A DNA stretch of 52,682 bases from the NCBI RefSeq assembly GCF_000246945.1, contig NZ_BAEX01000010.1, positions 1 to 52,682 on the forward strand, read 5' to 3'. Position 1 is the stretch's first letter. Every line of letters begins with the position of its first letter. The notes beneath the pieces are model-generated. The model did no database searches. It saw nothing but the letters and a program-made list of their open reading frames with translations, and was not told where the DNA came from. The translations under genes and the position numbers were made by a program. Source of the DNA: Myroides injenensis M09-0166 (lineage in GTDB: Bacteria > Bacteroidota > Bacteroidia > Flavobacteriales > Flavobacteriaceae). This document shows positions 43,887-52,380 of this stretch, one piece after another.

Positions 43887-45656
43887 CTATTCACTAAACA
43901 ATGCTTCAATCTGTTTTTCCGCTTGCCATAGATTATAGTATTTACCTTGTTTTTCTATCAAAGTTTGATGGTTACCCTGTTCTACAATTCTACCTTGTTC
44001 TAATACGCAAATTTTATCTGCTCCTCTCACTGTAGAAAGCCTATGAGCAATTATGATAACTATTTTTTCCTTTACTAACTCATCAATAGCTTTTTGTACG
44101 GCTAACTCACTTAATGAATCTAATGATGAGGTAGGTTCATCCAAAATGACTATTGGAGTATTTTTCAATAAGGCTCTAGCGATCGAAATTCGTTGACGTT
44201 CTCCACCCGATAGTGTATTTCCCATATCTCCTATAGGTGTATCATATCCCTTAGGTAGTTTAGATATAAAATCATGACACTGCGCTCTTTTAGCAGCATC
44301 TATAATCTCTTGTGAAGTGGCGTTTGGTTTAGCCATTCTAATATTATTTCCTATTGTATCATCAAATAGATAAACCTCCTGAAAAACTACAGAAATCATA
44401 CTTAATAAATCATTCTGCTTTAAGTCTTTAATATCAATACCGCCTATTTTAATTGCCCCTCTTTGGCAATCTGCATATCGCATTATCATTCTTGCAAGGG
44501 TTGTTTTACCTGAGCCAGAAGGCCCCACTAAAGCAACTATTGATTTTTCTGCTATATTAAGATTAATATCCGATAGTGTTTTTTCTTTAGCATCTTCATA
44601 ATAAAAATCTACATTATTAAATTCTATGTTATAATTAGATGGTTTAGATTTCGGCACTTCTACTTTTAATATTGGGGCAGTTAGCATTGTAGTAATTTGT
44701 TTATACCCTGCCTCCATTAAACTAAAAATCATCGTCATAGGTACAAAACTTGAGATCAATTCAGAAAAGCGAATAACGATAATCATTAATGCTGTCATTA
44801 CCATCATATTACTATCAGCTTTTAATACAAAAAGCATACCTAATCCTAATGAGACTAACAAACCAATTTCTAATGATGAAGTAATAATCAGATTGGGCGT
44901 GCTTCCTTTACCATGACCATAAATCTGTACTTCTCTAACTTTATCAATGCTTTTGTTCAAGCGAGAAACAATACGATCAATACTATTACTAGCTTTTAAT
45001 ACTGGTAATCCTTGAATATATTCAATAGATTCTGCATTAAGTTCAGAATGAACTGCATTCAAATAATGCATACCTTTATCAAAGGAAGGTTTTCTCCATC
45101 GATATAACGGAATAATTAAAGGAAATATAAGAAGGATAACGATTGCTATTTTCCAATCAAAAAAGAAAGTCATTAATCCAACAGATATAGGAGTTATAAT
45201 TCCATAAATCATTAAACTAGACACCGTTATAGTATAAGATATTACTTCATCTACATTATTACTTATTATTGCACTCCATTGACCTGAACGTTTATTTGAT
45301 AGATATTCTAATGGCATTTCTCTTAATTTTTCTCCTTGACGTTTACGCAAATCATATTGCGCCTTAGAAGAATAACCTGCATAGTCATAATCCTGACCTA
45401 TCCATCTACAAACAGCACTAATAACAACGAATCCTAATGCTATTAAAATATAAAACCAGGTTTCATCTCTATTCCCTTTACTCAAAGTCATAAAAATTGG
45501 ATAAAAGCAAGTGTACGCTGCTCCCTGAAACACTGACGATAACAAAATCAAAATTAAACTTATCTTCAATTTTCTTCCCATCGGTCCTGCTGCCTTAATC
45601 AAGTTCATCAAAATACCGATAAAAGAACTACTCTTATTTATTTGCTCTTTACTCAT
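43887..45656 (-). CDS. Fused permease-ATPase ABC protein, YbtP/IrtA-like half
   Basis: The 589-residue protein has a six-helix exporter-fold membrane domain (about 25-305) and an ATPase domain (about 335-575) with Walker A GPSGSGKTTLARM, signature LSGGERQRISIARALL, Walker B IVILDEPTSSLD and H-loop AHRLST. ABC pairs with this layout (YbtP/YbtQ, IrtA/IrtB) look like exporters but import ferric siderophores. It is the second member of a heterodimer; its ATG at 45656 follows the partner stop by 2 bp. Next to a TonB receptor and a DUF4374 lipoprotein, an import role is more likely than drug export, but export cannot be excluded by sequence. Confidence 0.8.
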   Translation of the reverse strand: MSKEQINKSSSFIGILMNLIKAAGPMGRKLKISLILILLSSVFQGAAYTCFYPIFMTLSKGNRDETWFYILIALGFVVISAVCRWIGQDYDYAGYSSKAQYDLRKRQGEKLREMPLEYLSNKRSGQWSAIISNNVDEVISYTITVSSLMIYGIITPISVGLMTFFFDWKIAIVILLIFPLIIPLYRWRKPSFDKGMHYLNAVHSELNAESIEYIQGLPVLKASNSIDRIVSRLNKSIDKVREVQIYGHGKGSTPNLIITSSLEIGLLVSLGLGMLFVLKADSNMMVMTALMIIVIRFSELISSFVPMTMIFSLMEAGYKQITTMLTAPILKVEVPKSKPSNYNIEFNNVDFYYEDAKEKTLSDINLNIAEKSIVALVGPSGSGKTTLARMIMRYADCQRGAIKIGGIDIKDLKQNDLLSMISVVFQEVYLFDDTIGNNIRMAKPNATSQEIIDAAKRAQCHDFISKLPKGYDTPIGDMGNTLSGGERQRISIARALLKNTPIVILDEPTSSLDSLSELAVQKAIDELVKEKIVIIIAHRLSTVRGADKICVLEQGRIVEQGNHQTLIEKQGKYYNLWQAEKQIEALFSE

Positions 45657-45658
45657 AG

Positions 45659-47407
45659 TTATTCTTTCTCTGATTTTATATGCCAATTTCTAGCTGCAAG
45701 GTATGATTGCCACATCGAGCTATAAATACCTTTTTGTTCTATTAATTGTTCATGATTACCTAATTCACTCACTCTACCTCTATCCATAACCAAAATTTGA
45801 TCTGCATTTTTTATTGTTTCCAATCGATGTGCAATCATAATAACAGTTTTATCTTTCATTAAGTTTCTAAAAGCACGCATTAGAAGCAATTCATTTTCAG
45901 TATCTGAGAATGAAGTTACCTCGTCTAATACTAGAATAGGTTTATTTCGCAATATTGCTCTAGCAATGGATAAACGCTGTTTTTGACCTCCTGAGAAATT
46001 ACCACCTCTTTCTTTTACAAGTGTTTCATAGCCTTCTGGCAATTGCATTATAAAATCGTGTATTTGAGCGGCCTTTGCAGCTTCCATTACTTGTTCTATA
46101 CTTGCATTTTCAGCTCCCATACGAATATTATTTGCTATAGTATCTGAAAAGATAAAATTGTCCTGAAAAACAAAAGCTACAGTATCTAATAATACCTCTG
46201 GTTCTAAATCTCTAATATCGGTATCTCCTATTTTAATATATCCTTTACTAACATCCCAAAAGCGTGGTAACAAACGAGCAATAGTTGATTTTCCAGCCCC
46301 TGAGGCTCCTGTAATAGCAGTAAACGTACCAGGTTTTACAGTGAAATTTATATCTTCTAATGCTTTATCTTCTCGTCCAGGATAAGTAAACGATACATTA
46401 TCAAAAACAACAGAAATATCTTTAATATTTTTGTTTTCTCCCGATGCTTGTAGAGGTTCAACTTTCATTAATTCTTCTATTCGCTTAGAACATATTGCTG
46501 CACGAGAAATTACATTAGATAAACTGCGATAAGGTAATATTGATTCAATCATTCCCGTTCCTAAAAGTAAAGAGGCAATAAATGCTAAAAAACTTAATGA
46601 ACCATTTTGATACCAATAAGTGCCTAATACTAATAAAATAATAAATGTTGGTAACGGATTAAGTATAAACATTGAAAGTTTAGCATTTAGTCCATTTTGC
46701 TTATACCAAAGTGTTATTATATCTAAATAGCGCTGCAATGCATTCTCATAGCGGACAAACGATTTCTCGCCTCCATCAAATACGCGTACGACTGGCATGG
46801 CTTGGACATATTCTACAACAGCAACATTTATATCTTCTTTGGCTTTATTAAATTGATGTGTTACTTCAGTCTTATTTTTCATGGCTAGTGATAAAAAACC
46901 TAGACCCACTATTAGAATAGCAAGACATACTAATGCTATTCTATAATCAAACCAAAATAAACTCAATAAAGTTAATAGTGGAAAAGCATAAGTACGAACA
47001 AATAAAGGAGTACTATCTGCTACGAAACCATGTAGTAATCGTACATCCTCATTTAAAATTTTCGTCAGAGCTCCTGAACCGGTTTCATTTAAAAAACCTA
47101 ATGGTAATTTTGCCAAATGATTAGTAATGTTCTTACGCAAGATTGCTTCAAGATCAAAGGCAGCATAATGAGAAACATCAAAAGATTTTAAACGTAATAA
47201 GTAACTTACTACCACAAACAATACCATACCACTAAAGAGATAGAACATTTGTTGTGTATTCCCTTGATACATTGCATTGATTAAATAACTTAATAAAATA
47301 AGATTACCTATGGTCAGTACGGTAGACCCAACTGAGAGTGCCATTGCAAAATTCAGTTTCTTTTTTACTGGTTTCACAATGCGCCAAAGTACGCTATCTG
47401 TAGCCAT
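45659..47407 (-). CDS. Fused permease-ATPase ABC protein, YbtQ/IrtB-like half
   Basis: The 582-residue partner has six membrane helices (about 18-300) and an ATPase domain (about 330-570) with Walker A GASGAGKSTIARL, signature FSGGQKQRLSIARAIL and Walker B LVLDEVTSFSD. The signature begins FSGG instead of LSGG and the D-loop reads SFSD rather than the usual S-x-LD; both are tolerated in heterodimers where one site is weaker. H-loop AHRLET is intact. It is the first gene of the pair and starts 265 bp after the DUF4374 lipoprotein, with terminator-like hairpins between. Confidence 0.82.
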   Translation of the reverse strand: MATDSVLWRIVKPVKKKLNFAMALSVGSTVLTIGNLILLSYLINAMYQGNTQQMFYLFSGMVLFVVVSYLLRLKSFDVSHYAAFDLEAILRKNITNHLAKLPLGFLNETGSGALTKILNEDVRLLHGFVADSTPLFVRTYAFPLLTLLSLFWFDYRIALVCLAILIVGLGFLSLAMKNKTEVTHQFNKAKEDINVAVVEYVQAMPVVRVFDGGEKSFVRYENALQRYLDIITLWYKQNGLNAKLSMFILNPLPTFIILLVLGTYWYQNGSLSFLAFIASLLLGTGMIESILPYRSLSNVISRAAICSKRIEELMKVEPLQASGENKNIKDISVVFDNVSFTYPGREDKALEDINFTVKPGTFTAITGASGAGKSTIARLLPRFWDVSKGYIKIGDTDIRDLEPEVLLDTVAFVFQDNFIFSDTIANNIRMGAENASIEQVMEAAKAAQIHDFIMQLPEGYETLVKERGGNFSGGQKQRLSIARAILRNKPILVLDEVTSFSDTENELLLMRAFRNLMKDKTVIMIAHRLETIKNADQILVMDRGRVSELGNHEQLIEQKGIYSSMWQSYLAARNWHIKSEKE

Positions 47408-47498
47408 ATATATTATTTTGTTCTTTTTATATCACTGTTTAGTTTTATATTATAAACTATCAAACAGTCTTATTAATAAATAATGTTTAAAAAAATAA

Positions 47499-47572
47499 CC
47501 AATAGTAGAGGTCAAAGTATTCGCCCTACTATTGGCTTTATATAAAGCAATTTGACAATGTCAAATTGCTTT
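47499..47572 (-). terminator. Two hairpins between the lipoprotein and the ABC pair
   Basis: AAAGCAATTTGAC/GTCAAATTGCTTT (47544-47572, 3-nt loop) is a perfect 13-bp stem. CCAATAGTAG/CTACTATTGG (47499-47535, 17-nt loop) is followed on the minus strand by TTATTTTTTT, a good terminator. Together they should limit read-through from the receptor-lipoprotein unit into the ABC genes. Confidence 0.7.
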
Positions 47573-47672
47573 TTTAGCATCGCTTTTAATTTTAGATTCT
47601 TCTTAACCTTAAAATTTTAAAAAACCTAGATTGTACACTACTACTACCTAATTAAAAACGAGAGCTAACTAA

Positions 47673-48953
47673 TTATTTTTTAAGTTTAACTAATCCCCAA
47701 ACTTTTAAAGCTGGGCTACCTTTAGCACTCTTTGGTAAATTGAACGCAGGTTTAGCTACTTTATCTGCACCAAGTACATAATATCCATTGTAATTTTCAT
47801 TATTTACAACTCTAAAGTATACTTCTCCATCAATTACTGTAATTGCTTGCGCATCTTGAAAAGCATACGTAGTAGCAGGGATATTAGCTACTTCTTTTGG
47901 TCCAGCAGCAATATTTTCTTTATCAAACTCATAATATTTAAAGTTTGGTGTATTTAAAATATCAGCATATGTAAATGCAGTGCTTCCCCATGCGGTATAA
48001 AGTTTTCCATCTTTTACAGCTACTGATCCAACTGTAGTATCTTTTACATAATCATCGATTTTGATAATCCAATCTTTGTCAATTTCAGTAGCTCCTTTTT
48101 TAATTCTTATAATAGCAGATTCATTAGTTGCTCCAGTTTTTCCGAATCCATGAGAACACATATATAAAGCACCATCATCTCCTAATGCCCACATTTGATT
48201 AGCATTACCGCCATAACCCACATAACTTACGCGAGTATCTTTTATTGTTTTTTCATACTTACTTGTTGCAATATCAATTACTGCAATTTCAATATATCCT
48301 GGAGCTGGATCTTCCATTTGGCTTCCTTTTCCATCTTTTGATCCAGTGATAATATCTGCATAAAGTTTACCGTCTTTAGAAGCTAAAAAGCGTGTACCTA
48401 CTGCTTGATATTCTTTAGTTTTATCCTCTACCATCGACAAGTCAATTTCGCCTGTACGCTGCATTGTAGTAGGATTAAATATCTGTATTTTAAATAATCC
48501 TTTACCAGCATCTGCATAAAAACCAGTTGTTGCGTTATGCACATAAAAGTTAGAAGACAATCCTTTTATTTCACCAGATGGAGAGATTGAATTGTTGTCA
48601 GATGTTGAATAACGCAAAATACCATCATCCGGAGAACTTACTCTTCCTAATTGTAATCTTTGGAAAATCCATTCACCATAGCTTTTCATTCCATTCCCCT
48701 TTACCGACAACGCCCCTTTTTGAATATTATCGATATCTCCAGAAGGCATTTTATCAAAGGCTGTCATATATCCTACATAAGGAGCAACACCCATTGTTCC
48801 AGTCAAAAGAACATATTTACCTTCTGTTGTAGTAGGATCTACAGGATTAGGTTCTGATGAACTATTATCATCTGATGAACATGAAGTGAAGGCAAAAAGA
48901 CCTGCCATTAATAACATTCCAATACTTTTTGGAGTAAAAATGTGTTTTTTCAT
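47673..48953 (-). CDS. DUF4374 surface lipoprotein, XusB-like (second copy)
   Basis: The 426-residue lipoprotein begins with MKKHIFTPKSIGMLLMAGLF and a lipobox ending FTSC followed by SSDDNSSSEPN. The opening YVLLTGTMGVAPYVGYMTAFDKMPSGDID parallels the first DUF4374 protein (YYVMSLSEG...GFLKSYDALPSGQID), and blades such as KLYADIITG and ALYMCSHGFGKTG recur. The two are clear paralogs but quite diverged, so ligands may differ. It follows its TonB receptor by 11 bp. It probably captures a ferric siderophore at the surface and passes it to the receptor. Confidence 0.8.
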   Translation of the reverse strand: MKKHIFTPKSIGMLLMAGLFAFTSCSSDDNSSSEPNPVDPTTTEGKYVLLTGTMGVAPYVGYMTAFDKMPSGDIDNIQKGALSVKGNGMKSYGEWIFQRLQLGRVSSPDDGILRYSTSDNNSISPSGEIKGLSSNFYVHNATTGFYADAGKGLFKIQIFNPTTMQRTGEIDLSMVEDKTKEYQAVGTRFLASKDGKLYADIITGSKDGKGSQMEDPAPGYIEIAVIDIATSKYEKTIKDTRVSYVGYGGNANQMWALGDDGALYMCSHGFGKTGATNESAIIRIKKGATEIDKDWIIKIDDYVKDTTVGSVAVKDGKLYTAWGSTAFTYADILNTPNFKYYEFDKENIAAGPKEVANIPATTYAFQDAQAITVIDGEVYFRVVNNENYNGYYVLGADKVAKPAFNLPKSAKGSPALKVWGLVKLKK

Positions 48954-48964
48954 AAGTTTTAATA

Positions 48965-51130
48965 TTAATTGAATGATATGTTTACTTTAAAATGAAGACT
49001 AAAACCTTCGTTTTGAATCTTGTAATTGTCAAAAATTTCAGAGTTAAATATGTTTTTCGCTTCTAAACCAAAAGATAGCTTAGGTGAATATGCCCATACT
49101 ACACCTGTAGAATGTAGATTTTGATCTGGTATAACATAGTCCTCTGCATTGATACTAGCTTTTCCCCATAAGCCTAAAAAGCCACTAGGTTCAAACTCTT
49201 TAGGAATAAAATCTAAATAATATGCTCTGACGAAACTATAATTCCAGAAGAAAGAAAAGCTATCTCCTTTTTTAAATACATCTTTGTGAAAGGTGCGCAA
49301 TCCAAGATTAGCAAAGAAATATGGAGTATTTCTTAAGCGCGAATTTTCGTAGGTTTTATCTTGTCTATCGTATAATCTAAAATCTTGATAAGTAGCATTA
49401 CCAGAAAGTCGTAACCATGGTAAAGGTGAATAATTAACATCTAATTCTACACCTAATCCTTTTACTTTTTCTACATTCTCATAAGCGCCAAAAACACCAG
49501 AATTAAGAAGCATTATTAAATCATGAGTACGTCTATAGAATATATTAACTTCTGAAGTAAAGTTCTTTTTATTATTATAGTTAACTCCAAGGTTGTAATT
49601 AAGACTTCGCTCTGGTTTTAAACCAAAATTCGTTTTTGTAAAAGTACCATCTCCAAAAAACTCCTCTTGCTCAGGAAGTCGAATTGCTAGCTCAGCAGAA
49701 GCACGAGCATATATGCGATCAGAGATCTGATACTTAATTGATTCTGAAAAGCCCCAATTCCCTTTTGTTTTAGATTTCTTTTGTTCTACTTGAGTATCAC
49801 CATGAAGACTTTCAAAACCTTCTGTTTTTAAATAGTAATATTTAACAGCAAGATCATTAGATAAATTGTCGTCTAATAAATACAATCTCCAATTTAACCC
49901 AGTAATCCACTTTTGAAAAACAACTGATCTTTTGAGCATATCAATTCTAGAAAATGGAAAAACTTCACCAAACGGGTCTGATCCTCTACGGTTCGAACTA
50001 TTATAAACAGAATTAAGTTCTATAAATCCATTATCTAGTTTATAAGAAAGATTAGTTCTGGAAATAAAATTGTAATAGCGCAATTTTCTATCACTCCCTT
50101 TTGAAGTGGTTTCACCCCTTTTACTCGCTACCGGAGTAAAATTACCTTTCCAATCATAGAATCCTTCTTTTGTATCGGTAAAACTAGAGTGAAGTGTGTT
50201 ATAGACAAAAAACTGATCAAATTTTAAATTATAATCAAAGAATGATTTGCGATAACGCAAAGTTGGCACCACTGAATTTAGATTACTAGTAACCCCTCCA
50301 AAAGGATAGTTCATAGTCATACCATAATTGTGGTCTTTGTTTAAATAAAAACTTGTTACAGACAATTTTAATTCGTCTGCCCAAGATTTATTTTTCACGC
50401 CAACAAAAAACTCGCCAAATCCATTAGAGAATCTATTGTGAAACAAGCGATGTTTTTCTTTTCGCATTTGAGCAGTCTCTGGGTCTGTAAAAGGAACAAT
50501 TACTTTATAGTCATTATCTGAATAATTAATAAAACTATTTATTCCTCCGAATAACCCTGTTTTTTCATCTTGAAAATACGCATTCAAAGTTCCTCTATGG
50601 GTATTGTAAGAACCAATCTGATAAGATACATCGACTGACTTATTTGACTCAGGTTCTTTTGTAACAATATTGACTGCTCCACCTAATGCATCTGAACCTA
50701 ATGAAACGGGGACTACTCCTTTGTATATTTCTATACGATCAATCATAGTGGGAGGTACAATAGCAAAACTAAAAGCATTTCCTAGATAATCCATTGGAAT
50801 TCCATCTCTGAAATACTTAATAGCATTTCCTTCAAAGCCATTTAACATCAGATTTGCCTTTGATCCTAAACCGCCTGTCTGGCGTACTCGAACCCCTACT
50901 GTTCTATTCATTAGCTCAATAACACTAGATGGTTGTTGCTTTAAGGCTTTGACATCTAAAACTGTTGCGCGAACTGGTTGACGACTTTCTTTTTGGGCTT
51001 TGCTTTCTTTTGTAATTAAAAGTTCATTAAGACCCGTATTTGTAATAGTGTCATTTACTACTTGTGCATTTGCCGAGCAATAACATAACATTACTGTTAA
51101 AAGTGATAAGGTGACCTTGTGTGTTTTCAT
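48965..51130 (-). CDS. TonB-dependent receptor, XusA-like (second copy)
   Basis: The 721-residue receptor starts MKTHKVTLSLLTVMLCYCSANAQ (ATG at 51130; 51157 would add an odd N-terminus). Unlike the first copy it has no carboxypeptidase-regulatory-like domain; the plug (about 50-170) has GVRVRQTGGLGSKANLMLNG and IEIYKGVVPVSLGSDALGGAVNIV, matching GIRVRQSGGLGS and DALGGAVNL of the paralog. The barrel ends LHFKVNISFN. Upstream, TAATTTTG (51193-51186) and the 21-bp-spaced direct repeats form the promoter. The order receptor, lipoprotein, ABC pair suggests outer- and inner-membrane steps for one siderophore. Confidence 0.85.
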   Translation of the reverse strand: MKTHKVTLSLLTVMLCYCSANAQVVNDTITNTGLNELLITKESKAQKESRQPVRATVLDVKALKQQPSSVIELMNRTVGVRVRQTGGLGSKANLMLNGFEGNAIKYFRDGIPMDYLGNAFSFAIVPPTMIDRIEIYKGVVPVSLGSDALGGAVNIVTKEPESNKSVDVSYQIGSYNTHRGTLNAYFQDEKTGLFGGINSFINYSDNDYKVIVPFTDPETAQMRKEKHRLFHNRFSNGFGEFFVGVKNKSWADELKLSVTSFYLNKDHNYGMTMNYPFGGVTSNLNSVVPTLRYRKSFFDYNLKFDQFFVYNTLHSSFTDTKEGFYDWKGNFTPVASKRGETTSKGSDRKLRYYNFISRTNLSYKLDNGFIELNSVYNSSNRRGSDPFGEVFPFSRIDMLKRSVVFQKWITGLNWRLYLLDDNLSNDLAVKYYYLKTEGFESLHGDTQVEQKKSKTKGNWGFSESIKYQISDRIYARASAELAIRLPEQEEFFGDGTFTKTNFGLKPERSLNYNLGVNYNNKKNFTSEVNIFYRRTHDLIMLLNSGVFGAYENVEKVKGLGVELDVNYSPLPWLRLSGNATYQDFRLYDRQDKTYENSRLRNTPYFFANLGLRTFHKDVFKKGDSFSFFWNYSFVRAYYLDFIPKEFEPSGFLGLWGKASINAEDYVIPDQNLHSTGVVWAYSPKLSFGLEAKNIFNSEIFDNYKIQNEGFSLHFKVNISFN

Positions 51131-51185
51131 TTTGATATCTCTTAATGATAGAGTCAATAACTACGCTATAAGTTTATTAACTGTG

Positions 51186-51249
51186 CAAAATTACTTATCA
51201 CTATGCCCAAGCAATGACGCCAAAAGGAATAAGAATGACGTTAAAAGGA
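51186..51249 (-). promoter_or_regulatory. XusA-like promoter with 21-bp-spaced AraC-type direct repeats
   Basis: AATGACGCCAAAAGGA (51213-51228) and AATGACGTTAAAAGGA (51234-51249) are 21 bp apart with 14 of 16 identical. On the minus strand a TTG at 51214-51212 and TAATTTTG at 51193-51186 are 18 bp apart, so the nearer half-site overlaps the -33 element, an activator-type position. The PchR-like gene at the right edge is the likely binder. Confidence 0.7.
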
Positions 51250-51310
51250 GTATTATTTAGATTTAGTAAACAGTAGTAGAATGCTCAAAAAAAACAGAAC
51301 ATAAAAGATG

Positions 51311-51535
51311 CTAACACCTGTCCCAAAAACTAAATAAGCAAGTAATGAAGACGGTTATATTGGTGAAAAACTATATAAATAAAGACATGTTATTGAAAAA
51401 ACAAATACTTGGTAAGATAGCTTTCGTTCTTTACTCAGTAGATTCGATACAACATTATTTAGTTAGATGCCATTGAATTTCATGGCTTTTACCTTTATGG
51501 GACTAAAGAAATTTCAGAAAATTAAAAAGTCAAAA
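51311..51535 (+). pseudogene. Decayed IS5-family transposase C-terminus
   Basis: Read from 51344 the frame gives NEDGYIGEKLYK, stop, RHVIEKTNTW, stop, DSFRSLLSRFDTTLFS, stop, MPLNFMAFTFMGLKKFQKIKKSK, the C-terminal third of an IS5-type DDE transposase including the Glu of the IERTNAW-type motif. ANTCPKN just before it is the preceding segment in another frame. Three in-frame stops show it is dead. Confidence 0.8.
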
Positions 51536-51639
51536 TATCTTCATCATATTATCGCTCATCTAATGCATTATAGCCATTTTATTTTTAAAAAAGTCTTTTT
51601 GAATAGAGATCTCTAAAATGATTCATTGAATATTTAATT

Positions 51640-52335
51640 CCTTATGTGGCTTCATTACTATAGAGGATATGAATTTTTCAACAACGCTTCAACAGTTCTT
51701 CAAGATTCCTTCAATAACCAGCCCTCTATATGGAGCAATCATGAGGAAATGTTGAAGAAGTGTTGAAGGATTTCGCTCTAATGCTTATGAATAGTGGCTT
51801 TATCAAGCATTACGATTTTAACTTAAAATGATTATTTTTAAGGTAAGATATTGTAATTTAAGTAGATATGTTTTTTTAGAGGTAAAAAAAAGTGAGGTAG
51901 TTTTTTGTATTACTTAGATAATTAAAGTATTTATAGAAAACCTCATAACCTATTGATATATAAAGAATCTATTTGATATAGCAATCCTATTTTGAATACA
52001 TAACTAATCAATTAACAAATAATGAAATCCCTCTATCAGAATTATTTTATTAATGCTGATGCTGGTTTTGATGCTCAGAAACATAAATAGTTAGAGATAA
52101 AGAAATAATAGCTAACATCTATCATAAACGAAATGGAAAAGATAATAAAGACGGTTATATAGAAAAAAACTATACAAAGTAAGTTATACTACTGAGAGCT
52201 CAAAGGCTTGGTCAAATAGCTTTCTTCCTTTATGTAATAAATTTTATATCCCATTATCTAGTTTAATGGCATGGAATTTCATGGCTTTTATCGTTATAGG
52301 ACAAAAGAAGCTTATGAAAACTAAAAAGTCAAGTT
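51640..52335 (+). pseudogene. Decayed IS5-family transposase and palindromic block, copy B
   Basis: It repeats copy A in opposite orientation: the TTCAACA/TTGAAG block (about 51650-51795), an AT-rich stretch that also matches copy A (51905-51975 against about 24950-24870), then FINADAGFDAQK (from 52048), ANIYHKRNG, and after a shift TTESSKAWSNSF...MAWNFMAFIVIGQKKLMKTKKSS to 52335. NADAGFD supplies the middle Asp that copy A lacks. Many stops and shifts. Confidence 0.78.
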
Positions 52336-52380
52336 GACTTCATTCTATAAGTTGTAAAATAAATGTGGTATTGTAAAATT

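Noticed and set aside
43887-47407. ABC pair as a plain multidrug exporter
   Set aside because: This remains possible by fold, but the neighbouring receptor and DUF4374 lipoprotein favour a siderophore role, so it was not made the first call.
48578-48857. Overlapping plus-strand frames inside the DUF4374 gene
   Set aside because: They are antisense shadows of a well-supported lipoprotein.
49980-50000. tRNA-like GGTTCGAA word
   Set aside because: It lies inside the TonB receptor coding sequence and no cloverleaf can be built around it.
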